Below, one piece after another: positions 36,430 through 45,241 of a DNA stretch of 64,000 nucleotides. The notes beneath the pieces were generated by a model that worked only from the letters and a program-made list of their open reading frames with translations, did not search any database and had not been told where the DNA came from. Position 1 is the stretch's first letter. Each line of letters starts with the position of its first letter. The stretch comes from Bacteroidota bacterium (lineage in GTDB: Bacteria > Bacteroidota > Bacteroidia > Bacteroidales > UBA7960), in assembly GCA_007694165.1 (NCBI GenBank), contig RECE01000245.1:1-64000 (forward strand), given 5' to 3'. Both the position numbers and the translations under genes were made by a program.

Positions 36430-36758
36430 GATTTGTTTTTTTATTTGAGAAAAGCTTGCCGGCAAAAATATTGAAATACAGCGAAGCAGGAAGCTTTGTT
36501 TTTGCTTGAATAGTGCCAAAAAAAGTGAAAGTTCACCGGTTGCTTTATTAAACCAGCTTCAATAACCCTTCTCTGGAATTAACTATGCAGGGTTTCGCTT
36601 TGGTTCGTGGATAATTGAAATTCCTTCACAGACTCTTAACTATATGTTTTTTCTTTGAAATGAAGGCATTGGATGCTTGTGAATAAGTAGTATTTTCCGT
36701 ATATTTAAGGCGTCTTAAGTTATAGTTGATAGTATGAATTCTTAAATATATCAGTGTT
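36430..36758. other. Divergent intergenic region
   Basis: 329 bp between the M14 gene and the universal-stress gene, with no gene seen. It holds the minus -7 box at 36473-36480. On the plus side a TTG (36677-36679) and, 20 nt on, TATATTTA (36700-36707) form a one-mismatch promoter candidate for the universal-stress gene. Confidence 0.5.
36473..36480 (-). promoter_or_regulatory. -7 box of the M14 peptidase gene
   Basis: TATTTTTG on the minus strand matches TAnnTTTG, giving a leader of about 37 nt to the ATG at 36429. No -33 TTG is in range. Confidence 0.4.
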
Positions 36759-37868
36759 ATGAAAGATCGTTTGGTAACCTTAGCTACAGACCATTATACC
36801 GCAGCCGAAATCTTAAAAGCCCGTCTTGAAAGTGCAGGTATAGAATGTTTTCTGAAAAATGTAAACCTCTTACAGGGGGCTGTATCTGAAGGGGTGAAGG
36901 TGCAAATCAGGGAGTCTGATGTTGAAAAAGCACTGCGAATAATCATGGAATTAAAAAGTCTTCAGGAGCAGAAGGAAGCCAAAGATATGAAGGAGATACG
37001 GCGTATTCTTGTTCCGGTTGATTTTTCCGGGTTTTCAAAAACCGCCTGCAGATATGCCATCAAACTGGCAGAAAAATATGATGCAGACATAAAGATCCTT
37101 CATGTATTTTATGCCCCCATCGTAGATCTTGTGCCCATTACAGATGCTTATTCCATCCAGGTGGATATGGACATTAACCTTAGAGAAATGGAAGATCAGG
37201 CCCGGAATAAACTGGTTGATTTTGTAACAGAAATAAGGCAAATTGCTGCCGACGAAGGGCTTGAGCAAATCAAGATAAGTTATTCGCTAAGAGAGGGAAT
37301 TGTGGAAGATGAAATTGCCATTATGGCCAAAGCCTATAAACCAGGGATTATTGTGCTGGGCACCAAAGGCAAAGGAGAGAAACAAAGCGATATAATCGGC
37401 AGTGTGGTATACAGAGTGCTTGACAAAGCAAAAATACCAGTGCTGGCCATCCCCGATAAAGCAAGCCTTGAAGACTTTACCAATGTAAAAAATATTGTTT
37501 ACGTAACTGATTTTGATGAATCTGATTATGTTGCTATCCGGAGACTTATTTACATTGTTTCTGCCTTTGACGTGAAAATTCATTGTGTGCATGTTTCCAA
37601 AGACAAAGAAGACAAGTGGGATTCGGCAAAGATGGATAACCTGAGAGATTACTTTAAAAGGATCAATAAAAATGTAAAAGTGGAATGCAGTTTTATCAAA
37701 GGCGATAATCCGGTGGATAACCTTGAAGCATTCTGCGAGCTCAATGAAATTGATATTATTGCCCTCAGCAACAAGAAAAGAGGTCTGCTGCAAAGAATTT
37801 TCAATCCCGGGCTTACACGCAAGTTGATCCATTCGGGCAATCTGCCTCTGTTATTGTTCAGAGCCTGA
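36759..37868 (+). CDS. DUF2007-UspA-UspA fusion, universal stress protein
   Basis: 369 residues. Seen: an N-terminal DUF2007-like domain (about 1-70, VTLATDHYTAAEILKARLES), then two UspA domains (about 80-233 and 238-369). The first ends with the ATP-binding pattern G-2x-G-9x-GS (GTKGKGEKQSDIIGS). The second has lost it (SNKKRGLLQRIFNPG). Cytoplasmic, probably an ATP-binding stress regulator; a tandem Usp with one degenerate half is common. The DUF2007 fusion adds a putative signal-transducing module. Confidence 0.88.
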   Translation: MKDRLVTLATDHYTAAEILKARLESAGIECFLKNVNLLQGAVSEGVKVQIRESDVEKALRIIMELKSLQEQKEAKDMKEIRRILVPVDFSGFSKTACRYAIKLAEKYDADIKILHVFYAPIVDLVPITDAYSIQVDMDINLREMEDQARNKLVDFVTEIRQIAADEGLEQIKISYSLREGIVEDEIAIMAKAYKPGIIVLGTKGKGEKQSDIIGSVVYRVLDKAKIPVLAIPDKASLEDFTNVKNIVYVTDFDESDYVAIRRLIYIVSAFDVKIHCVHVSKDKEDKWDSAKMDNLRDYFKRINKNVKVECSFIKGDNPVDNLEAFCELNEIDIIALSNKKRGLLQRIFNPGLTRKLIHSGNLPLLLFRA

Positions 37869-37981
37869 TTGCATAATATTTGTAAAATATAAAAATGGTT
37901 GTTCAGTTTTTTTTCTATCAAGATAAACAAGACCCTGTTTGGCTGGTTAATCCATTAGGTACATTTTAACCCGGAGGGTCT

Positions 37982-38419
37982 ATGAGGATTCGATTGATTA
38001 CAACTGTTAACGCGCCATTTGAAAGGGTTCATCAGGACTTTAACCAAAAACTCTTTGATTACCTGATGCCTCCTTTTTCTTTGGCTTCTTTGGAACGATA
38101 CGATGGGCAAAACCCAGGTGATCTCATTGATCTGAAATTCAATATTCCTTTTCTGGGCCACTGGACGGTTATCATCAAAGAGGCCTGGCTTTCCCACAGA
38201 GAATATGGCTTTGTAGATCGCGGCCTTAGAGTTCCTTTTGGTATTTCATACTGGCAACATATACACAGAGTAGTCGCCCGCAACAACCACTCCTGTTTTA
38301 TTATTGATGATATTGAATACGAAACCTCATGGAAGTTTCTTGATTATTTGTTATACCTGCCATTGATGACCATTTTTTATCCCCGCAAATTTCAATACCG
38401 CAAATTCTACAAACAATAA
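37982..38419 (+). CDS. SRPBCC-fold protein
   Basis: 145 residues with no signal peptide. Seen: the N-terminal strand and helix IRLITTVNAPFERVHQDFNQKLFDYLMP, and a WQHIHRVV / IIDDIEYETSW region late in the protein, ending in the basic stretch RKFQYRKFYKQ. The pattern fits the START/SRPBCC ligand-binding superfamily (pyrrolysis of the exact family is not possible by eye). Ligand unknown. A GGAG-like sequence (CCCGGAGGG) lies just before the ATG. Confidence 0.7.
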   Translation: MRIRLITTVNAPFERVHQDFNQKLFDYLMPPFSLASLERYDGQNPGDLIDLKFNIPFLGHWTVIIKEAWLSHREYGFVDRGLRVPFGISYWQHIHRVVARNNHSCFIIDDIEYETSWKFLDYLLYLPLMTIFYPRKFQYRKFYKQ

Positions 38420-38673
38420 GTCCCTGGGTTTTCAGGGTAAATTGTTTTTTTCGGAATCGAATCTTTTTCTCTTGAACAGGTGCGTCGCTGCATGAGAAGA
38501 ACCCGGAATGGCATCGCTTGATTAAAAAACTCCAAAAACAACCCCGCACCTTTTCCCTGGTTGCCATCCGGAAATGCAGACTAAAAATTATTTGCCTTTA
38601 AATTCGCTTCAGAACAGGGCTTTTTTTGTAATTTCGGACTTTTAATAGGGTTATTAATATTGTAAAACGTACT

Positions 38674-40326
38674 ATGCGCAAACCAGGTTTATATTTTTTA
38701 GTCTTTCTTTTATTTGCTTTTACGTTTTCCTGTAAAGGCCCTTATGAGGATTATTCGCATCTATCACTCTTTCGCTACAATGAAGATGGAAGTATTACCT
38801 CGCTGGATCCGGTATATGCACGTAATCAGGCAAATATATGGGCTACATCACAAATTTTCAACGGGCTGGTGCAGCTCGACACCCTGTTAATTGTGAAACC
38901 TGCCATTGCCCATAGCTGGGATATTTCAGATGATGGAACTGTTTATACTTTTTACCTGCGCAATGATGTATATTTTCATGATGATGAATCCTTTGAAGAC
39001 TTTAAGGGCAGAAGGGTAGTGGCTGAGGATTTTATTTTCAGCTTTGCACGGCTAACAGACCCCACGCTAAACTCACCAGGCAGTTGGGTAATGAACCCCG
39101 TAGCACGAAGAAATGATGGAACGCTGGATATTGAAGCATTGTCCGACACTGTTTTGCAAATACGGCTCAAAGAACCTTTTCCTCCCATGGCCGGATTGCT
39201 ATGCATGCAATATTGTTCGGTGGTGCCCCGTGAGGCTGTTGAAGCCAGGGGGCAGGATTTTCGGAAATCTCCCGTGGGTACCGGCCCTTTTCATTTTCAG
39301 TACTGGAAAGAAGGGGTGAAACTGGTATTCCGAAAAAATGAGAAATATTTTGAGTTTGACGGTAGTGATCGATTGCCATACCTGGATGCTGTTGCCATTA
39401 CTTTTATCCAGGACCGGCAAACAGCCTTTCTTGAGTTTATCAAGGGGAATCTTGACATTCTTACCCGAATTGATGCCAGCTATAAGGATGAATTGCTTAC
39501 CCCCCACGGAGAGCTTCAGGAGAAACATCAGGAACGTTTCTACAAACGTACCGGACCGTTTCTCAATACAGAATATCTGGGCATTCTGGTGGATAATAAT
39601 GCTCCCAACAGTTTGTCTGCACTGCAGAAAAGAAAAGTAAGGCAGGCCATTAACTATGGTTTTGACAGGGAAAAAATGCTCAAGTATCTTCGTAATAACC
39701 TGGGAACACCCGCTCATGCGGGATTTGTTCCCGTGGGAATGCCCGGCTTTGACAAAAATGAAGGAGGATTTACCTACCAACCCGACAAGGCAAGGAGATT
39801 GCTTGCTGAGGCCGGCTTTCCCAATGGTGAAGGTTTGCCTGCCATCGAACTTTCAACCACCTCTCTGTACATGGATATCGGGCAATATATTCAGCACGAA
39901 CTGGCGCGTATTGGAATCCGGATGCAAATCAATGTAATGCCTCCTGCCACATTGCGCGAAATGATGGCCAAAGCAGATGCCCCCTTTTTCAGAGGATCCT
40001 GGATTGCCGATTATCCCGATGCAGAAAACTACCTCGCTCTTTTTTATTCAAAAAATCACACTCCCGCAGGACCTAATTACACGCGCTTTACCAGCCATGA
40101 GTTTGACAGGCTTTACGAAAAATCCAGCTCTGTTGTTGATGATTCCCTTAGATTTGAATATTATAGAAAACTAGACCGAATTATTATTGAAGAAGCACCG
40201 GTAGTGCCCCTGTTTTATGATCAGTCTGTAAGATTCCTGCCCCATTATGTGCAAGGACTTGAAACCAATCCCTTAAATCATATGCTTTTGAAAAGAGTGA
40301 GAATAGAAAACAGCACAGACCGATAG
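38674..40326 (+). CDS. ABC transporter substrate-binding lipoprotein (SBP_bac_5, peptide type)
   Basis: 550 residues. Seen: SPII lipobox FTFSC-K (Cys20), then the family-5 solute-binding pattern SITSLDPVYARNQANIWATS, AHSWDISDDGTVYTFYLR, SPVGTGPFHFQYW, VRQAINYGFDR, and a late GSWIADYPDAENYL. It binds oligopeptides, dipeptides or similar at the outer face of the membrane. No permease or ATPase is adjacent, so the rest of the transporter must be elsewhere. It ends 17 bp from the convergent MBL hydrolase gene. Confidence 0.92.
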   Translation: MRKPGLYFLVFLLFAFTFSCKGPYEDYSHLSLFRYNEDGSITSLDPVYARNQANIWATSQIFNGLVQLDTLLIVKPAIAHSWDISDDGTVYTFYLRNDVYFHDDESFEDFKGRRVVAEDFIFSFARLTDPTLNSPGSWVMNPVARRNDGTLDIEALSDTVLQIRLKEPFPPMAGLLCMQYCSVVPREAVEARGQDFRKSPVGTGPFHFQYWKEGVKLVFRKNEKYFEFDGSDRLPYLDAVAITFIQDRQTAFLEFIKGNLDILTRIDASYKDELLTPHGELQEKHQERFYKRTGPFLNTEYLGILVDNNAPNSLSALQKRKVRQAINYGFDREKMLKYLRNNLGTPAHAGFVPVGMPGFDKNEGGFTYQPDKARRLLAEAGFPNGEGLPAIELSTTSLYMDIGQYIQHELARIGIRMQINVMPPATLREMMAKADAPFFRGSWIADYPDAENYLALFYSKNHTPAGPNYTRFTSHEFDRLYEKSSSVVDDSLRFEYYRKLDRIIIEEAPVVPLFYDQSVRFLPHYVQGLETNPLNHMLLKRVRIENSTDR

Positions 40327-40343
40327 TCTTTGCTTCATTCATC

Positions 40344-41108
40344 TTACAGGCTTATTTGCAGTCCATCGTAACTTAACTCAATACCCGAAGGCAGCAAATT
40401 GTTTATTTCGTGATGAAAGCCCATTTGGTGGCTTATGTGAGTTATGTATCCCTTTTCTGGTTGCAGCTCCTGCAGTATTTCTGTTGCCTGCTGAAGGTTG
40501 AAATGTGAATGGTGTTGTTCTTTCCTTAGAGCGTTTATAATTACCACTTTACTTCCTCTTAATTTGTCAAATTCTTCAGGTTCAATATAGCTGGCATCTG
40601 TAAGGTATGAAAAACCTCCGATGCGAAAACCCAGAACAGGCATACTGCCATGCAAAGCCGCAATGGGTATTATTGAATCGTTATTGACATGGAAAGGCTC
40701 ACCGGAAATGGTATACAGGTTGATTTGGGGTACACCGGGATATTTATCTTCTCCAAAGGCATAAGCAAAGTCTTTCCGGATGGTCTTCAGCGAGCTTTCA
40801 CTTCCGTATATATCCATTGGTTTTTTTTGTATCCAGTTGAAAGCTCTTACATCATCAATCCCTCCAATATGGTCTTTGTGATTATGGGTTATAAGAATGG
40901 CATCGAGCCTGGTAACCTTTTCGCGAAGCATTTGCTGGCGAAAATCAGGACCGGCATCGATAACAATTACATTCTGAGGGGTTTCAACCATTACCGAAGT
41001 TCTGAGTCGCTGATCTTTTTGATCTCTGCTCTGGCATACATTACACTCACATGCTACAACAGGTACTCCCTGAGAGGTTCCGGTTCCAAGCACTTTTACA
41101 GTTATCAT
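40344..41108 (-). CDS. PhnP-like metallo-beta-lactamase-fold hydrolase
   Basis: 254 residues. Seen: GTGTSQGVPVVACECNVC with the Cys pair typical of PhnP-like proteins, the zinc motif HNHKDH, His in ALHGSMPV, Asp in YLTDASYI, and His in THISHQMGFH. PhnP hydrolyses cyclic phosphodiesters in phosphonate metabolism (known). Here there is no phn context, so a generic phosphodiesterase role is inferred. Cytoplasmic. Confidence 0.88.
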   Translation of the reverse strand: MITVKVLGTGTSQGVPVVACECNVCQSRDQKDQRLRTSVMVETPQNVIVIDAGPDFRQQMLREKVTRLDAILITHNHKDHIGGIDDVRAFNWIQKKPMDIYGSESSLKTIRKDFAYAFGEDKYPGVPQINLYTISGEPFHVNNDSIIPIAALHGSMPVLGFRIGGFSYLTDASYIEPEEFDKLRGSKVVIINALRKEQHHSHFNLQQATEILQELQPEKGYITHISHQMGFHHEINNLLPSGIELSYDGLQISL

Positions 41109-41408
41109 AGGGCTTTACGATGGTTTGTTTAGGGTGATTTTCAATCTTCTGCTGTTATTTGTCATGGTATGATGATTCCCTGATTTGCTTTTACGAAGTT
41201 AACTAATTATTAAAACCTTTATCAAAGCCTATGGTTCAGCGAAAATTTAGTAAAAGCGCAAACAGCACAATCCAAAAAATCTTTAAATAGGAAAAGGGGA
41301 AAACATTTGCTGTATCATGATATTTTTTTTTACGTCAAATTTGGCTACATTCGCAAGTTGAAGGAAAAGTTTAAGATAGGGTATTCAATGTTGTATTAAA
41401 GCTTTGGT
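41109..41408. other. Divergent intergenic region
   Basis: 300 bp, AT-rich, with no gene seen. A near-match -7 box TACATTCG lies at 41346-41353 before the flavin-reductase gene. Confidence 0.4.
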
Positions 41409-41930
41409 ATGCAGAAAGATTTTGAGAATATAGATCCTTACCATTTGAGTGAAAGTATTTTTAAACTTATTGGTAAGGACTGGATGTTGATTGCCTCCGG
41501 TGGCAAAAACAATTTTAATATGATGACAGCCAGCTGGGGCACTTGCGGTATTCTTTGGAATAAACCTATTGCGGTTATCTTTGTGCGTCCCCAGCGGTAT
41601 ACTTATGATTTTCTGGAAAAAAACGATCATTTTTCCCTCAACTTTTTTGATATGTCTTACCGGGAGACATTGAATCTTTTGGGGACCCAATCAGGACGTG
41701 ATATTGATAAAATGGCTATTGAAGAGCTTCATGCTGATGAACTGGAATCAGGCACTGTTTATTTTCAGCAGGCAAGAATGGTAATGGAGTGCAAAAAGAT
41801 TTACTACGACGATATTAAGCCTGAATTTTTTACAGACCCTTCCATACACAATATGTATCCTGCAAAAGACTATCACCGCATGTATATTGGAGAGTTGAAA
41901 AGCTGTTGGGAAAGAAAACAGGTACAATAA
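41409..41930 (+). CDS. Flavin reductase-like FMN-binding protein
   Basis: 173 residues. Seen: the flavin reductase-like split-barrel pattern NNFNMMTASWGTCGILWNKP (about 37-56), VIFVRPQRYTYDFLE, FSLNFFD, and LGTQSGRDIDK. Cytoplasmic, probably binding FMN and acting as an NAD(P)H:flavin oxidoreductase or an uncharacterised flavoprotein. It is the first of a possible run with the DUF6913 gene and dapA (56-bp gap). Confidence 0.85.
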   Translation: MQKDFENIDPYHLSESIFKLIGKDWMLIASGGKNNFNMMTASWGTCGILWNKPIAVIFVRPQRYTYDFLEKNDHFSLNFFDMSYRETLNLLGTQSGRDIDKMAIEELHADELESGTVYFQQARMVMECKKIYYDDIKPEFFTDPSIHNMYPAKDYHRMYIGELKSCWERKQVQ

Positions 41931-41986
41931 TCCTTATTTTGAAGTTTACAAATCCAACTATATATTGATTCATTCAGTAACAACCA

Positions 41987-42550
41987 TTGAAAGCACTAAG
42001 GAAAATAAAAGACAGTTTTAGATTGTGGTTGCTCAAACGCGCCCACAAAAAACTACAGAGAAAACGCAAGATGATGGGTTATCATCAGGCTGTTAGTTTT
42101 GGAATTATATATGATGCAACTTCAGAAGATAATTACAGGCATGTTACCCACCTGGTTCGGGATTTGCAGCAGGATCAAAGAAAAGTGAAAACACTGGGCT
42201 TTGTAACCATGAAAAAAATGCCTGAACATTGTTTTCCCAAGCTTACGTTTGAGTTTTGCAATGCATCGGGTTTTGCATGGAACCAGCAGCCGATGGCGCA
42301 AAGTGTAAAAGATTTTCTTTCTCATTCGTTTGATGTGCTGATCGATCTTACACCCTCTACCTTTCATCAGGTAAAGTTTGTTTGCGCTATCTCTGATGCA
42401 AATATGAAAGTTGGAAGGTATGTTGAAAAATACATAGACATTTATGACCTGATGCTTCAGGTTGACGACAGTAATTCTATTGTGGAAACCAGCGGCCAAG
42501 TTATGCACTATTTAAAAATGATTAATAATGATGGAAACAAACAGGAATAG
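41987..42550 (+). CDS. DUF6913 protein overlapping dapA, TTG start
   Basis: 187 residues. The start is decided by an in-frame TAA at 41978-41980 with no ATG before residue 30, while the basic N-terminal segment (LRKIKDSFRLWLLKRAHKKL) is family-like. TTG at 41987 is therefore the best start. Seen: SFGIIYDATSEDNYRHV, then KTLGFVTMKKMPE, and FDVLIDLTPSTFHQVKFVCAISDANMKVGR (pieces). DUF6913 genes sit next to dapA in many Bacteroidota. The function is unknown. The stop lies 23 bp inside dapA, which suggests translational coupling. Confidence 0.8.
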   Translation: MKALRKIKDSFRLWLLKRAHKKLQRKRKMMGYHQAVSFGIIYDATSEDNYRHVTHLVRDLQQDQRKVKTLGFVTMKKMPEHCFPKLTFEFCNASGFAWNQQPMAQSVKDFLSHSFDVLIDLTPSTFHQVKFVCAISDANMKVGRYVEKYIDIYDLMLQVDDSNSIVETSGQVMHYLKMINNDGNKQE

Positions 42551-43421
42551 TTTCCGGGGTACCGGAGTAGCAATTGTTACACCCTTTCATCGTGAGGGGA
42601 GTATTGACTTTAAATCGTTTGAAAAACTTATTGAATATCAAATCAAGGAAGGTGTTGAATATATCGTTTTTATGGGTACCACCGGAGAGTCGGTTACTTT
42701 AAATAATGATGAAAAGATTGCCATACAGAATTTCGGATTGGAGATAGTAGATAAAAGAGTGCCAGTAGTGGTAGGGGTAGGAGGAAACAACACCCGACAG
42801 GTTGCCTATCAGCTGAAAGAAACTGATTTTTCAGGTGTATCCGCCATTCTCTCAGTAAGTCCGTATTATAGCAAGCCCCAGCCCAAAGGCATTTACAACC
42901 ATTACAAGATCATAGCTGGCGAAAGCCCGGTGCCTGTAATAATGTATAATGTCCCTTCCCGCACCGGCTCCAATATGGATGCTGATACAGTTTTGAAAAT
43001 TGCTCATGAGGTTCCTAACATTATTGCAATTAAGGAAGCATCAGGTAATTTGGCCCAATGCTCACGAATTATGCAGAATAAACCGGATGACTTTCTGGTT
43101 ATTTCAGGAGATGATGCTTTGACACTCCCTTTTATGGCCATTGGCGGCGATGGCGTAATTTCTGTAATTGCCAATGCATTTCCCAATCAATTTTCGCAAA
43201 TGGTGAGATATTGCCTGGATAATAATTATGTCAAAGCCAGGGAATTGCATTTTAAGTTGTTTGATATAATTGAAACCATTTATGCAGATGGAAGCCCCTC
43301 TGGTGTCAAAGCTTTGCTTGAAATAATGGGATTATCGAAAAACTATGTAAGACTTCCTCTTGTAAAGGTTAATAAGGCAATTTACAATCAATTGTCGGCT
43401 CTTCACGAAAAACTCAATTAA
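42528..43421 (+). CDS. dapA: 4-hydroxy-tetrahydrodipicolinate synthase
   Basis: 297 residues (ATG at 42528, second ATG at 42531). It condenses pyruvate with aspartate semialdehyde in lysine/diaminopimelate synthesis. Seen: GTGVAIVTPFH, the GTTGESVTL pyruvate-site motif, the catalytic tyrosine in VIMYNVPSRTG, the Schiff-base lysine in IIAIKEASGN, and GDDALTLP / GGDGVISV later. Overlaps the DUF6913 gene. Confidence 0.96.
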   Translation: MMETNRNSFRGTGVAIVTPFHREGSIDFKSFEKLIEYQIKEGVEYIVFMGTTGESVTLNNDEKIAIQNFGLEIVDKRVPVVVGVGGNNTRQVAYQLKETDFSGVSAILSVSPYYSKPQPKGIYNHYKIIAGESPVPVIMYNVPSRTGSNMDADTVLKIAHEVPNIIAIKEASGNLAQCSRIMQNKPDDFLVISGDDALTLPFMAIGGDGVISVIANAFPNQFSQMVRYCLDNNYVKARELHFKLFDIIETIYADGSPSGVKALLEIMGLSKNYVRLPLVKVNKAIYNQLSALHEKLN

Positions 43422-43467
43422 TAGAAAAAGAAATCACTATATAGAGAATCACCCAAATTTAGCTTTT

Positions 43468-45192
43468 ATGTTGCTCCCCAGGATTTTAACGGTTTACCTT
43501 TTTTTTGTTTTGGCATACTCAGATGCCATGGCTCAAAATCTACACAGTCATAATGAGGCCTACCAGGTGCTCGGGAACAGGGGAGAAGTATATTTCACAT
43601 TCAGGGTTGATGATCATCAGCTTTTGAATGAATTCAGCGCTGTAATCTCTATTGACCGTTACGACCCGCTTACCGGTTATGTCTATGCCTATGCCAACCA
43701 AAAAGGTTTTGAATCTTTCATTGACTATAATGTTGTTTATGAGATTCTTACAGCCCCATCGCTTACCACTGAAAAAAGTCAAATCAATATGCTTTCTTCT
43801 GTAGATGTGGCCAACATCAGTTCATGGGATTTTTACCCCACCTATCCGGCATATGAAAGCATGATGTTACAGTTTGAAAACCTGTTTCCCGATTTGTATG
43901 AAAGCATTGAGTTGTCAACCCTCCCTTCGGGGCGCAAGCTGATTTTTGGCAGAATTACCTCCAATGTTAATCAGGAGCATGAAAAGCCCAGGTTTATGTA
44001 CACATCAACTATGCATGGTGATGAAACAGCAGGGTTTAATCTGATGTTGAGAATGATACATTATCTGCTGAATAACTATGGCGAAGATGAAGCAGTAACC
44101 CATCTGCTCGATAATCTTGAGATCTGGATATGCCCCAACGAAAATCCTGACGGAACATACACTACCAATAATGCAACAATTAGTGGGGCCACCCGGGGTA
44201 ATGCCAATTTTGTTGACTTAAACCGTAATTACCCAAACCCCATTACAGTGCCTGAGCCTGTTATTCAGCCTGAAACAAATGCAATGATCAGCCTTGTGCA
44301 AGATTATGATTACGTTATGTCATCAAATATGCATGGGGGTATTGAATGCGTAAACTATCCATGGGATAGCTGGACCTCGGGCGAAAAAATACATGCCGAT
44401 CATTACTGGTGGCAACTGGTTATGCATGAATACGCTGATACAGCGCGATATTTCAGTCCTGCCGGATATATGGACCCCTGGGGACCCTCTTTCAACAATG
44501 GCGTAACCCACGGAGGTGACTGGTACGTTATATACGGCAGCAGGCAGGATTACATGAATTACTACGCCAGTTTAAGAGAGTTTACCCTTGAGCTGTCTGA
44601 TATAAAGTTGTTGCCCACCAGCTTGCTCGAAGACCACTGGCAATACAACTACCGTTCCATGCTCAATTATATGCAACAAAGTTTATACGGTATCAGGGGC
44701 AAAGTGACAGATATAAATACTGGTGAACCTGTAAGAGCAATCATAGAACTTGCAGGACATGATAAAGATAATATCTTTGTATACTCTTCTGCTGAGCACG
44801 GAGGGTTTAACAGGCCGGTGCTTGAAGGAACCTATACCATGAGGATTCAGGCAGAAGGATATCCAATGAAAACCATTCAGAACATTTCTGCCCAAAACTA
44901 TCAAACAACCTGGCTTGATATTCAATTGGGTATTTACCTTTCATCTCCATCCTTTCAGTTGCAAACCAATCAACTGATTTACCCCAATCCGGCCAGGGAT
45001 GAAGTTTCGGTGATGGGCTTACCCGAAGCAGAATCCATCATGATTATTGATGTAAGTGGACGGTTGCTTTTAGAGCAACAGCTATCGGGCAGCCCAACCC
45101 AATTCAATATTTCTCACTTGCCTGCCGGTATTTACCTGGTCCGGGTTTTTACCAGGGAAGCTGTTTACCAGCAAAAGCTGATAAAAAAATAG
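43468..45192 (+). CDS. T9SS-exported M14 carboxypeptidase
   Basis: 574 residues. Seen: a signal peptide (1-22, ending AMAQ), and an M14 catalytic domain (about 115-405) with the zinc motif in STMHGDETAGF, PNENPDGTY, FVDLNRNYPNP, and the third ligand in SSNMHGG. A carboxypeptidase-regulatory-like domain follows (about 410-490, IRGKVTDINTGEPVRAIIEL). The T9SS type A sorting domain is about 500-574 (LIYPNPARDEVSV, IDVSGRLLLEQ, LPAGIYLVRV, QKLIKK). It is a secreted or surface-anchored exopeptidase. Confidence 0.93.
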   Translation: MLLPRILTVYLFFVLAYSDAMAQNLHSHNEAYQVLGNRGEVYFTFRVDDHQLLNEFSAVISIDRYDPLTGYVYAYANQKGFESFIDYNVVYEILTAPSLTTEKSQINMLSSVDVANISSWDFYPTYPAYESMMLQFENLFPDLYESIELSTLPSGRKLIFGRITSNVNQEHEKPRFMYTSTMHGDETAGFNLMLRMIHYLLNNYGEDEAVTHLLDNLEIWICPNENPDGTYTTNNATISGATRGNANFVDLNRNYPNPITVPEPVIQPETNAMISLVQDYDYVMSSNMHGGIECVNYPWDSWTSGEKIHADHYWWQLVMHEYADTARYFSPAGYMDPWGPSFNNGVTHGGDWYVIYGSRQDYMNYYASLREFTLELSDIKLLPTSLLEDHWQYNYRSMLNYMQQSLYGIRGKVTDINTGEPVRAIIELAGHDKDNIFVYSSAEHGGFNRPVLEGTYTMRIQAEGYPMKTIQNISAQNYQTTWLDIQLGIYLSSPSFQLQTNQLIYPNPARDEVSVMGLPEAESIMIIDVSGRLLLEQQLSGSPTQFNISHLPAGIYLVRVFTREAVYQQKLIKK

Positions 45193-45241
45193 TTCCCCGG
45201 AAAAACTCTTGTTTAGTGGTTATTGTATAGCTGGCTCTATG

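Noticed and set aside
38422..38452. Weak hairpin plus T-run after the SRPBCC gene
   Set aside because: Only a 5-bp stem; too weak to call a terminator.
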